Source: Micromonospora sonchi
GTDB taxonomy: Bacteria > Actinomycetota > Actinomycetes > Mycobacteriales > Micromonosporaceae
Length of the DNA stretch: 64,000 nt
Reading direction: 5' to 3'
Assembly (NCBI RefSeq): GCF_014646235.1
Contig: NZ_BMNB01000009.1
Span: forward strand, 168,109-232,108
In this document: piece by piece, positions 26,097 to 35,747 of the stretch
How the letters are laid out: each line of letters begins with the position of its first letter
Position numbering within the stretch: the first letter of the stretch is position 1
The notes under the pieces: model-generated
The model's database searches: none
Seen by the model: the letters and a program-made list of their open reading frames with translations, nothing else
What the model was told of the DNA's origin: nothing
Translations under genes and position numbers: made by a program

Positions 26097-27584
26097 ATGA
26101 CGAGCAGCATCGAGGCCCCCTCGAGCGCCACCAAGGTCACCCACGACGACCTCGGCTCAGAGGAGGCTTTCCTCGCCGCGATCGACGAGACCATCAAGTA
26201 CTTCAACGACGGCGACATTGTCGAAGGCACCGTCGTCAAGGTCGATCGGGACGAGGTCCTGCTCGACATCGGCTACAAGACCGAGGGTGTCATCCCCTCT
26301 CGGGAGTTGTCGATCAAGCACGACGTGGACCCGGCAGAGGTCGTCTCGGTGGGTGACCACATCGAGGCCCTGGTCCTCCAGAAGGAGGACAAGGAGGGTC
26401 GGCTGATCCTCTCCAAGAAGCGGGCGCAGTACGAGCGGGCCTGGGGCACGATCGAGAAGATCAAGGACGAGGACGGCGTCGTCCGCGGCTCGGTCATCGA
26501 GGTGGTCAAGGGTGGCCTCATCCTCGACATCGGGCTGCGCGGCTTCCTGCCTGCCTCCCTGGTCGAGATGCGGCGGGTGCGCGACCTGCAGCCGTACGTG
26601 GGCCGCGAGCTCGAAGCCAAGATCATCGAGCTGGACAAGAACCGCAACAACGTGGTGCTGTCCCGCCGGGCGTGGCTGGAGCAGACCCAGTCCGAGGTGC
26701 GCACCGAGTTCCTCAACAAGCTCCAGAAGGGGCAGGTCCGCAAGGGCGTCGTCTCCTCGATCGTCAACTTCGGTGCGTTCGTCGACCTCGGCGGCGTGGA
26801 CGGTCTGGTGCACGTCTCCGAGCTGTCCTGGAAGCACATCGACCACCCGTCCGAGGTCGTCGAGGTGGGCCAGGAGGTCGAGGTCGAGGTCCTGGACGTC
26901 GACCTGGACCGCGAGCGGGTCTCGCTGTCGCTGAAGGCGACCCAGGAGGACCCGTGGCGGCAGTTCGCCCGCACCCACGCGATCCAGCAGATCGTGCCGG
27001 GTAAGGTCACCAAGCTGGTGCCGTTCGGCGCCTTCGTCCGGGTGGACGACGGCATCGAGGGCCTGGTCCACATCTCCGAGCTGGCCGAGCGGCACGTGGA
27101 GATCCCGGAGCAGGTCGTCCAGGTCGGCTCCGAGGTCATGGTCAAGGTCATCGACATCGACCTGGAGCGCCGCCGGATCTCGCTCTCGCTCAAGCAGGCC
27201 AACGAGGGCTTCGTCGAGGGCGAGGAGCACTTCGACCCGACCCTCTACGGCATGGCCGCGACCTACGACACCGAGGGCAACTACATCTACCCGGAGGGCT
27301 TCGACCCGGAGACGGGCGAGTGGCTCGAGGGGTACGACAAGCAGCGCGAGACGTGGGAGAACCAGTACGCCGAGGCGCGGCAGCGCTGGGAGGCGCACCA
27401 GAAGCAGGTGCAGACCTCCCGGGCCGCCGAGGCCGAGGCCGCGGCCAACCCGCAGCCCGCCCCCACCGGCACCACCACCACGACCAGCGCGGCCCCCAGC
27501 CGCCAGGCCGAGGAGCCGGCAGGCACGCTGGCCACCGACGAGGCGCTCGCCGCACTGCGGGAGAAGCTCGCCGGCGGCAAGTGA
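26097..27584 (+). CDS. rpsA: 30S ribosomal protein S1
   Basis: A 495-residue S1 with four S1 RNA-binding domains: GDIVEGTVVKVDRDEVLLD (about 37), GVVRGSVIEVVKGGLILDIG (about 127), GQVRKGVVSSIVNFGAFVDL (about 212) and PGKVTKLVPFGAFVRVDDG (about 300). The C-terminal tail (about 385-495) is acidic then Ala/Thr/Pro-rich. S1 helps place mRNA on the 30S subunit; actinobacterial S1 matters for structured leaders, while leaderless mRNAs, common here, do not need it. ATG 26097 is the family start; the frame continues upstream without homology. A strong hairpin follows. Confidence 0.96.
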   Translation: MTSSIEAPSSATKVTHDDLGSEEAFLAAIDETIKYFNDGDIVEGTVVKVDRDEVLLDIGYKTEGVIPSRELSIKHDVDPAEVVSVGDHIEALVLQKEDKEGRLILSKKRAQYERAWGTIEKIKDEDGVVRGSVIEVVKGGLILDIGLRGFLPASLVEMRRVRDLQPYVGRELEAKIIELDKNRNNVVLSRRAWLEQTQSEVRTEFLNKLQKGQVRKGVVSSIVNFGAFVDLGGVDGLVHVSELSWKHIDHPSEVVEVGQEVEVEVLDVDLDRERVSLSLKATQEDPWRQFARTHAIQQIVPGKVTKLVPFGAFVRVDDGIEGLVHISELAERHVEIPEQVVQVGSEVMVKVIDIDLERRRISLSLKQANEGFVEGEEHFDPTLYGMAATYDTEGNYIYPEGFDPETGEWLEGYDKQRETWENQYAEARQRWEAHQKQVQTSRAAEAEAAANPQPAPTGTTTTTSAAPSRQAEEPAGTLATDEALAALREKLAGGK

Positions 27585-27651
27585 CCCCTGCGACAACTTC
27601 AGTTCGGCGCGTCTGACGCCGCGCCACGACCTGAAGCTGTCAACTGACAAC

Positions 27652-27700
27652 GAAGGGCCCCGCCCCAACCCGGTTCCCCCGGGCCAAGGCGGGGCCCTTC
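27652..27700 (+). terminator. rpsA terminator hairpin
   Basis: A perfect 13-bp stem (27652-27664 with 27688-27700), GAAGGGCCCCGCC and its complement, encloses a loop with a small inner hairpin. It lies 67 bp after the rpsA stop. Confidence 0.85.
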
Positions 27701-27731
27701 CCTGTCCCCCCGGCCCTCCAGCCCCTTCCCG

Positions 27732-27792
27732 GTTGATCATGAGGTTAGCGGCAGTAGTCGATCTCCAAACTGCCGCTAACCTCATGATCAAC
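27732..27792. repeat. 61-bp dispersed palindrome, copy 2
   Basis: Perfect 24-bp arms (27732-27755 and 27769-27792) with a 13-bp loop. The arms match those at 19520 and the loop differs. It lies after the rpsA terminator. Confidence 0.95.
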
Positions 27793-27796
27793 GCGG

Positions 27797-27890
27797 GATT
27801 GGCGGTGGGGAGGGGGTGGGGAGGGGGTGGGGAGGGGGTGGGGAGGGGGTGGGGAGGGGAGGGGGTTTGGTGGGGGTGGGGTGATCGGGT
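27797..27890 (+). repeat. G-rich tandem repeat upstream of coaE
   Basis: At least five copies of a GGTGGGGAGGG unit form a purine-rich tract ending about 13 bp before the coaE start. Runs of four or more G at regular spacing could fold into a G-quadruplex on this strand. It would sit in the promoter or leader of coaE. Confidence 0.85.
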
Positions 27891-27902
27891 TGACTGGGTG
27901 TC

Positions 27903-29084
27903 GTGTTGAGGGTGGGGTTGACCGGCGGGATCGGTTCGGGGAAGAGCGCCGTGGCGCGGCGACTGGTTGAGCGCGGGGCGGTGCTCGTCGACGCCGACCA
28001 GGTCGCGCGGGAGGTGGTCGCGCCGGGCACCGAGGGGCTGGCCGAGGTGGTGGCCGCCTTCTCCGACCGGGTGCTCGACGCCGACGGCGCCCTCGACCGG
28101 GCCGCCCTGGCAGACCTGGTCTTCGCCGACGAGGCCGCGCGTCGCCGGCTGGAGGCCATCGTGCACACCCGGGTACGGGCCCGTACCGCGGAACTGATCG
28201 CCGCCGCGCCGGTGGACGCCGTGCTGGTCAACGACGTACCGCTGCTGGTCGAGGTGGGGCTGGCGCCCACGTACCACCTGGTGGTGGTGGTGCAGACGGC
28301 GGTGGCCACCCGGCTCGAGCGGCTGGCCCGCGACCGGGGGATGAGTCGCGCGGAGGCCGAACGGCGGATCGCCGCCCAGGCCGACGACGCCCGCCGCGCC
28401 GCCGCGGCGGACGTGCTGCTCACCAACGACGGCACCCTCGCGCAACTGCACGCGGCGGTCGACGCGCTCTGGTCCGAAAGGCTGGTCCCCTTCGAGGAGA
28501 ACGTGCGACACCGGCGGGCGGTCGGCATCCGCCGGGTGACGCTGGCCGAGCCGGATCCGACCTGGCCGCAGCAGTACGCCCGGCTCGCCGCCCGGATCCG
28601 GCACGCGATCGCCCCCGCCGACCTGCGGATCGACCACATCGGGTCGACCGCGATGACCGGACTGCCCGCCAAGGACGTCATCGACATCCAGCTCAGCGTG
28701 CCGTCGCTGGCCGACGCCGACGGGCCGCTGGCCGAGCGGCTCGCCGAGGCCGGCTTTCCCCGGCTGCCGGGCGACTGGTGGGACAGCCCGCGACCGGCCG
28801 GCAGTGGCCGGTGGGAGAAGCGGCTGCACGGCAGCGCCGATCCGGCCCGCCCGGTCCACCTGCACCTGCGGGTCACCGGCTCACCCAACTGGCGGTACGC
28901 GTTGCTGATGCGCGACCACCTGCGGGCGGATCCCGACCGGCGGGCCGCGTACCTGATGCTCAAGCGGGAGCTGGCGGCCGCCGCGCCGGACAGCGGTGCG
29001 TACGCCACCGCGAAGGACCCGTGGTTCGACGAGGAGCAGTTGCGGGCGGAGGAGTGGGCGGCCGGGACGGGCTGGCGTCCCTGA
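27903..29084 (+). CDS. coaE: Dephospho-CoA kinase fused to GrpB domain
   Basis: A 393-residue two-domain protein. The first part (about 1-200) is dephospho-CoA kinase, the last step of CoA synthesis, with P-loop GLTGGIGSGKS (5-15) and DADQVAREVV. The second part (about 210-393) is a GrpB/UPF0157 nucleotidyltransferase-like domain with IDHIGSTAMTGLPAKDVIDI. The same fusion is known in actinobacteria including M. tuberculosis; the GrpB part has no settled function. GTG 27903 has no good ribosome site and lies just after a G-rich tract. It sits next to rpsA as in M. tuberculosis. Confidence 0.95.
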   Translation: MLRVGLTGGIGSGKSAVARRLVERGAVLVDADQVAREVVAPGTEGLAEVVAAFSDRVLDADGALDRAALADLVFADEAARRRLEAIVHTRVRARTAELIAAAPVDAVLVNDVPLLVEVGLAPTYHLVVVVQTAVATRLERLARDRGMSRAEAERRIAAQADDARRAAAADVLLTNDGTLAQLHAAVDALWSERLVPFEENVRHRRAVGIRRVTLAEPDPTWPQQYARLAARIRHAIAPADLRIDHIGSTAMTGLPAKDVIDIQLSVPSLADADGPLAERLAEAGFPRLPGDWWDSPRPAGSGRWEKRLHGSADPARPVHLHLRVTGSPNWRYALLMRDHLRADPDRRAAYLMLKRELAAAAPDSGAYATAKDPWFDEEQLRAEEWAAGTGWRP

Positions 29085-29106
29085 GTCGCCCGACCCCAGC
29101 CGGTGC

Positions 29107-30801
29107 TCAGCGCGGTGCGGTCAGTCGAGGCACCCGGCCGGGGGCCAGGTCGAGCTGCGCCCAGGCACCGCCCCGGGTCGGCAGCTCCAATCGGCGCAGC
29201 AGGCCGTCGCGCCCGACCCAGTAGCGCACCCGGCCCCGGGCCGTGTCGACCTCCACGACGTCGACCACGTTGCCGGCGAGCTTGTCCCCGCGAATGCGCC
29301 GTACGCCGCCCGACGGCCCGCTGCCGCGAGCGGCTCGCAACGCGGCGTCCAGCAGCGGGGCCAGGGCCTCGCTGCGGTGCGGGCCGGTCCGCCAGCCGGC
29401 GCGCGGGGGCGGCAGCGGCGGGGGATCAGCCGCGTCGCCGGCCGACGCCCGCTCGATTCGGGCCAGCCCGGTCCGGTCCCGACGCAGCAGGGTCCGCCGG
29501 CCGTCGGCGTCGAGGTCGGTGACGCCGAGGTACGCGCTGCCCGAGGTCCAGCTCAACCAGCCCACGCCGCGCAGGTTCGTGCCGGCGGCGGCGGGAACGG
29601 TCACCGTGGCGGAGGCGCCCCCGACGGCCCGTAGCCGGGCGGGCAGGCCGCGCCAGCGCTCCCGCTCGGCGGCGGTGAGGGCGCGGGGCAGGCCGACCCG
29701 GCCGCCGAGCGCGTCGACCGGCCGCAGCGTGGGCCGGTCGGCACGGTTCAGCTGCACGTGCACCGGTCCGACCTCGGGCAGGCTGGTCGCCAGCCGGTGC
29801 AGCCGCCCGGCCGGATCCAGCCAGTAGCGCGTCGCCTCGTCGCCGGGAGGCCACCCCCTGCCCGGCGCCCCACCGTCCGGGCCGCCGCCCGGTGGTCGGG
29901 TCACGTGGCCGTTCGTGCCGGCGCCCGGCGGCGGGGCGGCCAGAACGTCGACGGTCTCTCCGTTGATCCGTTCCTGGCCCAGCCAGCGGCCCGACAGCCC
30001 GTCGGTCGGGTCCGGGCGATCGCTGGCGAGGGCGAAGACGAGCTTCAGCACGGGGTCGAGCCGCCGGTCGGTGGGTAGCCGCCAGCCGTCGGTCGGTGGG
30101 ACCAGCGGTGGCATGGCGGGCGTCTGCACCGCCGCCGGATCGGGGCGGAGCACCAGCACGGTGGGGGTGGCCTGGGCCAGGCCGCGCAGCTGGCCGGCGC
30201 CGGGCCCGGTCACGTCCAGGTAGGCCAGCTGTCGGGCCCAGTCGACCCAGCCGAGCAGGTCGGTGCGGGCACTCCCGTCACCCACCGTGACATGCAGTCC
30301 GGCGCGGAGCTCCCGGTAGTTGGTGACCCGCATGGCGGCCAGCCGGTCCCGCTCGGCCGTCGTCATCTCCCGGGCCGCCGGCCCACCGGGGGGCCAGTTG
30401 ATCAGCGTGGCGACCAGCATGATCGCCGAGACCACCGCGGTCAGGGCGAGCCCGGCCAGGGTGAGGCGGCGTCGCCGGGCCGCTCGCCGGCGCGTCTCGC
30501 CGACCTCGTCGCCCGATCCGGCGAGATCCTCGTCCTCCGCCGGGTCGCCCGCGACCGGGTCGAGCAGGCCGGCCGACACCCGGGCGCGGCTGCCGGGCGG
30601 ACCGGCCGCCGATCCGGTGAGGCCGAGGTGAACGGGCGGGGTGGTGCCGGCGCGGTGTAGCCGGGTGGCGGCGCGGTGCCGGCGTTCGGCGCGGTCCACG
30701 GGGGCACCCGACGGGCGGCCGGGCCGGGTGGGGCGAGCGGCCGGATCGTCCGCGGGGCCGATGCGATGGTTGCCGGGTATGGGTCGTGAGGTGTTCTCCA
30801 C
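29107..30801 (-). CDS. Unknown membrane-anchored protein with two related extracytoplasmic repeats
   Basis: I do not recognise this gene. The product (about 560 residues) has a long Pro/Arg-rich N-terminus, an Arg cluster [10 protein letters not shown], one membrane segment [20 protein letters not shown] and then an extracytoplasmic part. That part seems to hold two copies of one domain: [20 protein letters not shown] with [10 protein letters not shown], and [20 protein letters not shown] with AYLGVTDLD. Each is followed by a [12 protein letters not shown] / [12 protein letters not shown] pair. This layout resembles lipoprotein-like beta folds that bind lipids, but that is a guess. GTG 30801 is one possible start; it is not certain. 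The gene is between coaE and uvrB. Confidence 0.7.
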   Translation of the reverse strand: MENTSRPIPGNHRIGPADDPAARPTRPGRPSGAPVDRAERRHRAATRLHRAGTTPPVHLGLTGSAAGPPGSRARVSAGLLDPVAGDPAEDEDLAGSGDEVGETRRRAARRRRLTLAGLALTAVVSAIMLVATLINWPPGGPAAREMTTAERDRLAAMRVTNYRELRAGLHVTVGDGSARTDLLGWVDWARQLAYLDVTGPGAGQLRGLAQATPTVLVLRPDPAAVQTPAMPPLVPPTDGWRLPTDRRLDPVLKLVFALASDRPDPTDGLSGRWLGQERINGETVDVLAAPPPGAGTNGHVTRPPGGGPDGGAPGRGWPPGDEATRYWLDPAGRLHRLATSLPEVGPVHVQLNRADRPTLRPVDALGGRVGLPRALTAAERERWRGLPARLRAVGGASATVTVPAAAGTNLRGVGWLSWTSGSAYLGVTDLDADGRRTLLRRDRTGLARIERASAGDAADPPPLPPPRAGWRTGPHRSEALAPLLDAALRAARGSGPSGGVRRIRGDKLAGNVVDVVEVDTARGRVRYWVGRDGLLRRLELPTRGGAWAQLDLAPGRVPRLTAPR

Positions 30802-31088
30802 GGGAGGATGAACGGACCGGACCCGGGTCGGGTGACGACATGGCGGCGCTCGCGGCGGCCGGTCTGCGCGTTCGGCGCGACCACGCCGGGTGCGCACGCC
30901 GGGAGTGCCGGGTGCTGCGACCCTCGGTGCCGGCACCGGGGCGGCCTGTGCGGCTCGCCGCCGGACCGGTCGGCCGCCGCGAGCGGCCTACGACGAGATC
31001 GTAGCCGGGCGGGAAGGACCACACAATGCGAATATCGAAGCCGATCAGATGCCGGGCGTAGTCGTCCCGGACTGTCGGACCTGCGGCG
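30802..31088. other. Intergenic region between the membrane protein and uvrB
   Basis: About 290 bp between divergent genes. I see no gene, no SOS-box-like palindrome and no strong hairpin. The only signal is the -10 box just before uvrB. Confidence 0.5.
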
Positions 31089-31094
31089 TACCGT
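31089..31094 (+). promoter_or_regulatory. -10 box of leaderless uvrB
   Basis: TACCGT lies 7 nt before ATG 31102. No SOS operator is visible nearby. Confidence 0.6.
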
Positions 31095-31101
31095 TGAGGT
31101 C

Positions 31102-33210
31102 ATGGCGCTCGACATTCCCCGGCTCGACAACCGTTTCCAGGTCGTCAGCGAGTTCCAGCCGGCCGGCGACCAGCCGGCGGCGATCGACGACCTGGAGCGG
31201 CGGACGCGCCGTGGCGACCGGCACACGGTGCTGCTCGGCGCGACCGGCACCGGCAAGAGCGCCACCGCCGCCTGGTTGATCGAGCGGCTGCAACGGCCCA
31301 CGCTGGTGCTGGCGCCCAACAAGACGCTCTGCGCCCAGCTCGCGAAGGAGTTCAGCGAGCTGCTGCCGGGCAACGCGGTGGAATATTTCGTCTCCTACTA
31401 CGACTACTACCAGCCCGAGGCTTACATTCCGCAGACCGACACGTACATCGAGAAGGACTCCTCGATCAACGAGGAGGTCGAGCGGCTACGGCACTCGGCG
31501 ACCATGTCGCTGCTCACCCGCCGCGACGTGGTGGTGGTCGCCACGGTCAGCGCGATCTACGGGCTGGGCACCCCGGAGGAATACCTCGACCGGGCGGTGC
31601 GCGTCGCGGTCGGCCAGGAGCTGGATCGCGACCAGCTGCTGCGCCGGCTGGTCGACATCCAGTACACCCGCAACGACATGGCCTTCCAGCGGGGCACGTT
31701 CCGGGTCCGGGGCGACACGCTGGAGATCATCCCGGCGTACGAGGAGTTGGCCGTCCGGGTCGAGCTCTTCGGCGACGAGGTGGAGAAGCTCTACTACCTC
31801 AACCCGCTCACCGGTGACGTGGTCCGCGAGGTGGACCATTTGTTGATCTTCCCGGCGACGCACTACGCGGCCGGGCCGGAGCGGATGGAGCGGGCCATCC
31901 GCGACATCGAGACCGAGCTGGCCGAGCGGCTGGCCGAGCTGGAGCGGCAGGGCAAGCTGCTGGAGGCGCAGCGGCTGCGGATGCGCACCACCTACGACAT
32001 CGAGATGATGCGGCAGGTCGGCTTCTGTTCCGGCATCGAGAACTACTCCATGCACATCGACGGCCGGTTGCCCGGCAGCCCGCCGCACTGCCTGCTCGAC
32101 TACTTCCCCGACGACTTTCTCACCGTGATCGACGAGTCGCACGTGACCATCCCGCAAATCGGCGGCATGTACGAGGGCGACGCCTCCCGCAAGCGGATGT
32201 TGATCGACCACGGCTTCCGGTTGCCCAGCGCCGCTGACAACCGGCCGCTGCGGTTCGACGAGTTCCTGGAGCGGGTCGGCCAGATGGTGTTCCTGTCGGC
32301 CACCCCGGGGCCGTGGGAGCTGGAACACGCCCAGGGCGAGTTCGTCGAGCAGGTGATCCGTCCGACCGGCCTGATCGACCCGGAGGTCGTGGTCAAGCCC
32401 ACCAAGGGCCAGATCGACGACCTGATGCACGAGATCAAGCTGCGCACCGAGCGTGACGAGCGGGTGCTGGTCACCACGCTGACCAAGAAGATGGCCGAGG
32501 ACCTGTCGGACTACCTCCTGGAGAACGGCATCCGGGTGCGCTACCTGCACTCCGAGGTCGACACGCTGCGCCGGGTGGAGCTGCTGCGTGAGCTGCGCCG
32601 GGGCGACTACGACGTGCTGGTCGGCATCAACCTGCTCCGGGAGGGCCTCGACCTGCCCGAGGTGTCCCTGGTGGCGATCCTGGACGCCGACAAGGAGGGC
32701 TTCCTGCGCAGCGGCCGCTCGCTGATCCAGACCATCGGTCGGGCCGCCCGCAACGTCTCCGGCCAGGTGCACATGTACGCCGACAAGATCACACCGTCGA
32801 TGGCGGACGCGATCGAGGAGACCGACCGGCGGCGGGCCAAGCAGATCGCGCACAACGAGGCGCACGGCATCAGCCCCGAGCCGCTGCGTAAGAAGATCCA
32901 CGACATCCTGGACGACATCTACCGCGAGGCGGAGGACACCGAGGCGACCAGGGTCGGCGGTGCGGTGCGGCAGCTGTCCCGGGGCAAGGCGCCGGTCAAG
33001 GAGACCCGCAGCCGGGTCCGGGCCGGCACCGGCACCCCGGCCCGGGAGGGGATGGCTCGGGCCGAGTTGGCGCAGCTCATCCAGGAGCTCAACGACCAGA
33101 TGCTGGCCGCCGCGCGGGAGCTTCAGTTCGAGTTGGCGGCCCGGATCCGCGACGAGGTCGCCGAGCTCAAGAAGGAGCTGCGGGGAATGGACGCCGCCGG
33201 GGTGAAGTGA
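31102..33210 (+). CDS. uvrB: Excinuclease ABC subunit UvrB
   Basis: The 702-residue damage-verifying helicase of nucleotide excision repair. Walker A is GATGTGKS (46-53), then the beta-hairpin region [19 protein letters not shown] near 95-115 that inserts between strands, [10 protein letters not shown] (DEAD-like box), and QTIGRAARN (motif VI). The UVR motif that binds UvrC is at the end ([20 protein letters not shown]). ATG 31102 is the family start with TANNNT 7 nt before it; the frame is open further upstream with no homology. A short Arg/Lys-rich insert lies before the UVR motif. Confidence 0.97.
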   Translation: MALDIPRLDNRFQVVSEFQPAGDQPAAIDDLERRTRRGDRHTVLLGATGTGKSATAAWLIERLQRPTLVLAPNKTLCAQLAKEFSELLPGNAVEYFVSYYDYYQPEAYIPQTDTYIEKDSSINEEVERLRHSATMSLLTRRDVVVVATVSAIYGLGTPEEYLDRAVRVAVGQELDRDQLLRRLVDIQYTRNDMAFQRGTFRVRGDTLEIIPAYEELAVRVELFGDEVEKLYYLNPLTGDVVREVDHLLIFPATHYAAGPERMERAIRDIETELAERLAELERQGKLLEAQRLRMRTTYDIEMMRQVGFCSGIENYSMHIDGRLPGSPPHCLLDYFPDDFLTVIDESHVTIPQIGGMYEGDASRKRMLIDHGFRLPSAADNRPLRFDEFLERVGQMVFLSATPGPWELEHAQGEFVEQVIRPTGLIDPEVVVKPTKGQIDDLMHEIKLRTERDERVLVTTLTKKMAEDLSDYLLENGIRVRYLHSEVDTLRRVELLRELRRGDYDVLVGINLLREGLDLPEVSLVAILDADKEGFLRSGRSLIQTIGRAARNVSGQVHMYADKITPSMADAIEETDRRRAKQIAHNEAHGISPEPLRKKIHDILDDIYREAEDTEATRVGGAVRQLSRGKAPVKETRSRVRAGTGTPAREGMARAELAQLIQELNDQMLAAARELQFELAARIRDEVAELKKELRGMDAAGVK

Positions 33211-33318
33211 GCGTGGACAGTCCGCCACATCCACTTTGCCCGATGGGGAATAGCTGAATGCGAGCACCCTATTGCGCTGGGTGATGGCCGTGCGTAATCT
33301 CCCCGTGGGGAGGCGGGG

Positions 33319-34173
33319 ATGCCGTTACCAACGAGTCCGGTCATTCGACGCGCACGACTCGGCGCGGAGCTGCGCCAGCTCCGACGGCGGGAGGCGCTGA
33401 CGCTGGAGCAGGTGTGCGATCGGCTCGGGTGGGCATCGACCTCCAAGCTGTCCCGCATCGAGCTGGGGCAGAGCCGGCCCGACCTGGCCGACGTGCTCGA
33501 TCTGCTCGACGCCTACCAGGTGCCCCCGCCGCAGCGGGACGCGCTGATCATCATCGCCCGGGACGCCGCGGTCAGCCGAGGCTGGTGGAAGTCGCTGGGG
33601 GAGATGGGCGAGCGGCAGCGCGCGTACGCCGAACTGGAGGCCGGTGCGGCGAGCATCGTGGAGTACCAGCCGGCTCTCGTGCCCGGCCTGTTGCAGATCC
33701 CGGCGTACGCGCGCCAGCGCATCGCCGCGGGCCAGCTGATCGACCCGGAGGTGGACATCGAGGCCGACCTGCGCGCACGCGCCGCGCGGCATGCGGTGCT
33801 GCGTCGGGTCGAACCGCCCCGCTACACGGCGCTGATCTCCGAGGCGGCCTGTGAGCCCCGTGGCGACTCGGTGGAGGTCTGGGATGCGCAACTGCGGCAC
33901 CTGATCGACCTGGCCGAGCTGCCGCACGTGATGATCCGGTTGCTGCCGGCCGGGACCGAGCCGCAGCCGTTGCCGCTCACCGCCTTCTCCTGCTACTCCT
34001 TTCCCGATCCGGCGGACCCGCGGACGGTGATGTTGGAGGCGCTGACCACGGACGTGCGGCTGACCACCGCGGCCGACGTCGATCGATATCAGCGGATCAC
34101 CGACTGTCTGCTGGAGGCGGCGCTACCGGCGGAGGAGACGGCGCGGGTGCTGGCCCGCCGGCTGGACGGGTGA
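33319..34173 (+). CDS. Scr1/DUF5753 helix-turn-helix regulator (no DUF397 partner)
   Basis: A 284-residue regulator with an N-terminal Xre-type helix-turn-helix (about 10-65; LGAELRQLRRREALTLEQV and LGWASTSKLSRIELGQ) and a long C-terminal DUF5753 domain. The motif ASIVEYQPALVPGLLQIPAYAR is typical. In streptomycetes and relatives such genes mostly sit beside a small DUF397 gene, forming a toxin-antitoxin-like regulatory pair. Here no DUF397 gene follows; the next gene is on the other strand. ATG 33319 follows GGGAGGCGGGG. The targets are unknown. Confidence 0.9.
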   Translation: MPLPTSPVIRRARLGAELRQLRRREALTLEQVCDRLGWASTSKLSRIELGQSRPDLADVLDLLDAYQVPPPQRDALIIIARDAAVSRGWWKSLGEMGERQRAYAELEAGAASIVEYQPALVPGLLQIPAYARQRIAAGQLIDPEVDIEADLRARAARHAVLRRVEPPRYTALISEAACEPRGDSVEVWDAQLRHLIDLAELPHVMIRLLPAGTEPQPLPLTAFSCYSFPDPADPRTVMLEALTTDVRLTTAADVDRYQRITDCLLEAALPAEETARVLARRLDG

Positions 34174-34267
34174 CGGCTCGGCGCGTCGGCCCCGGGCCCG
34201 GCGCCCCCGTAGCCGTCGGGACCGGGTCGACGTGAGGCGCAGGATAGGACGACGGTACGACAGAATC

Positions 34268-34561
34268 TCAGACCGCTACGTCGACGAAGTGCTCGACCCG
34301 GGGTGGGGCGGCGAAGTGTGGACCGATCAGCTCGCGCCACCGCGTGAACCGGTCGGAGGCCCGGAAGTTCTGCTCGTGGGCCTCGACCGAGTCCCATTCG
34401 ACCAGCAGGACGAATCGGGAGGGCGACTCGACGCCCCGGGTCATCCGCACCGAACGGCAGCCGGGAGTGCCGACGAGCAGCTTGTGCCCCTCGGCGTACG
34501 CGGCGGCGAAGGCGTCCTCGTTGCCGGGAAGGATGTCGATGAGCGCGACCTCAAGCACCAT
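34268..34561 (-). CDS. Antibiotic biosynthesis monooxygenase (ABM) domain protein
   Basis: A 97-residue single-domain ABM protein, a dimeric ferredoxin-like fold. It starts MVLEVALIDILPGNEDAF, with YAEGHKLLVGTPGCRSVRM and FVLLVEWDSVEAHEQNFRAS as the usual core. Members include heme-degrading, quinone-forming and quorum-related enzymes; the specific reaction cannot be inferred. It is isolated between a regulator and TerC. Confidence 0.88.
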   Translation of the reverse strand: MVLEVALIDILPGNEDAFAAAYAEGHKLLVGTPGCRSVRMTRGVESPSRFVLLVEWDSVEAHEQNFRASDRFTRWRELIGPHFAAPPRVEHFVDVAV

Positions 34562-34706
34562 GCCCGTCAGCCTGCCATGGCGGAGGATCTCCCGCCGAGG
34601 CCAGGGGGCATCCCTAGCCTCCTAGGAAGCCGAGCGGGAGGTGAGCAGCCTGACACCGAGGGCGTACGGTGTGCCGGTTGCCGGGTGGCTGTCGGAGGAA
34701 GAAACT

Positions 34707-35705
34707 GTGAACGTGTCCGGACTGGTGTGGGCGGTTACTCTCGTCGCACTGACCGCGGTGCTCCTGGTGGATCTGCTCATTATCGGGCGCCGTCCACACG
34801 AGCCGAGCGTTCGGGAGTCGAGCCTCTGGGTCGCTCTCTACGTGGGGCTGGCCCTGCTCTTCGGCGCCGGGCTCTGGTTGACCGCCGGGGGCAGCGTCGC
34901 GGGGCAGTTCTACACCGGCTGGCTGACCGAGTACAGCCTCTCGGTCGACAACCTCTTCGTATTCATCATCATCATGGGCCGCTTCGCGGTGCCCCGGGCG
35001 TACCAGCAGAAGGTGCTGCTCATCGGCATCGTGCTCGCGTTGGTCATGCGGGGTGCCTTCATTGCCGCCGGCGCTGCGCTGATCAGCCAGTTCGGCTGGG
35101 TCTTCTACATCTTCGGCGCCTTCCTGATCTACACCGCGATCAATCTGGCCCGGCAGGGTGAGTCGGCGGAGGAGGAGTTCCGGGAGAACGTGCTCATCCG
35201 GTGGAGCCGGCGGGCCCTACCGATCTCCCGGGGATACGACGGGGCCGGGTTGACCGTACGGGAGAACGGCCGACGGATGTTCACCCCGATGCTCATCGTC
35301 ATGATCGCTATCGGCACCACCGACCTGATCTTCGCCCTCGACTCGATTCCGGCGATCTTCGGCATCACCCACGAGCCGTACCTCGTCTTCACGGCCAACG
35401 TCTTCGCGCTGATGGGGCTGCGTCAGCTGTACTTCCTGCTCGGCGGCCTGCTGGACCGGCTGATCTTCCTGAGCTACGGCCTGGCGGTGGTGCTCGGCTT
35501 CATCGGGATCAAGTTGGTCCTCGAGGCGTTGGCCGACAACAACCTGCCCTTCCTCAACGGTGGCGAGCCGATCGGCTGGGCGCCGCACATCCCCATCTGG
35601 TTGTCGTTGCTGGTCATTCTGGTCACCCTCTCCATCGCCACCGTTGCCAGCCTGGTCAGGTCGTCTCGGGACCGGCGACGCGAACTCGCCGGGGTGCGCC
35701 GCTGA
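34707..35705 (+). CDS. TerC family integral membrane protein
   Basis: A 332-residue membrane protein of the TerC family, with about eight segments. Hallmarks are LTEYSLSVDNLFVFIIIMGRF near 75-95, DLIFALDSIPAIFGITHEP near 208-226 and TANVFALMGLRQLYFLLGG near 231-250; the acidic residues in the membrane are thought to bind metal. TerC homologues export manganese or calcium or take part in protein export. GTG 34707 has GGAGGAA 7 nt upstream. There is no Mn riboswitch-like leader. No ter operon partners are nearby, so tellurite resistance should not be assumed. Confidence 0.92.
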   Translation: MNVSGLVWAVTLVALTAVLLVDLLIIGRRPHEPSVRESSLWVALYVGLALLFGAGLWLTAGGSVAGQFYTGWLTEYSLSVDNLFVFIIIMGRFAVPRAYQQKVLLIGIVLALVMRGAFIAAGAALISQFGWVFYIFGAFLIYTAINLARQGESAEEEFRENVLIRWSRRALPISRGYDGAGLTVRENGRRMFTPMLIVMIAIGTTDLIFALDSIPAIFGITHEPYLVFTANVFALMGLRQLYFLLGGLLDRLIFLSYGLAVVLGFIGIKLVLEALADNNLPFLNGGEPIGWAPHIPIWLSLLVILVTLSIATVASLVRSSRDRRRELAGVRR

Positions 35706-35747
35706 GTCCGGCCGAGGCCGGGGAGGTCCGAGGCGTGCTGGTTCGGG

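Noticed and set aside
26157..28865. A 902-codon minus-strand frame over rpsA and coaE
   Set aside because: It is antisense to two real genes and runs through the G-rich tract and palindrome; no protein family is recognisable.
31040..31101. SOS box upstream of uvrB
   Set aside because: No actinobacterial LexA-type palindrome (GAAC..GTTC) is visible in the region.
30808..31101. N-terminal extension of UvrB
   Set aside because: The frame is open upstream but Arg/Gly-rich without homology, and the family start with a TANNNT box is at 31102.
34562..34706. Mn riboswitch (yybP-ykoY) upstream of terC
   Set aside because: No matching conserved loops or three-way junction; the gene has an ordinary ribosome site.
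34707..35705. Tellurite resistance operon
   Set aside because: Only TerC-like membrane protein is present, with no other ter genes.
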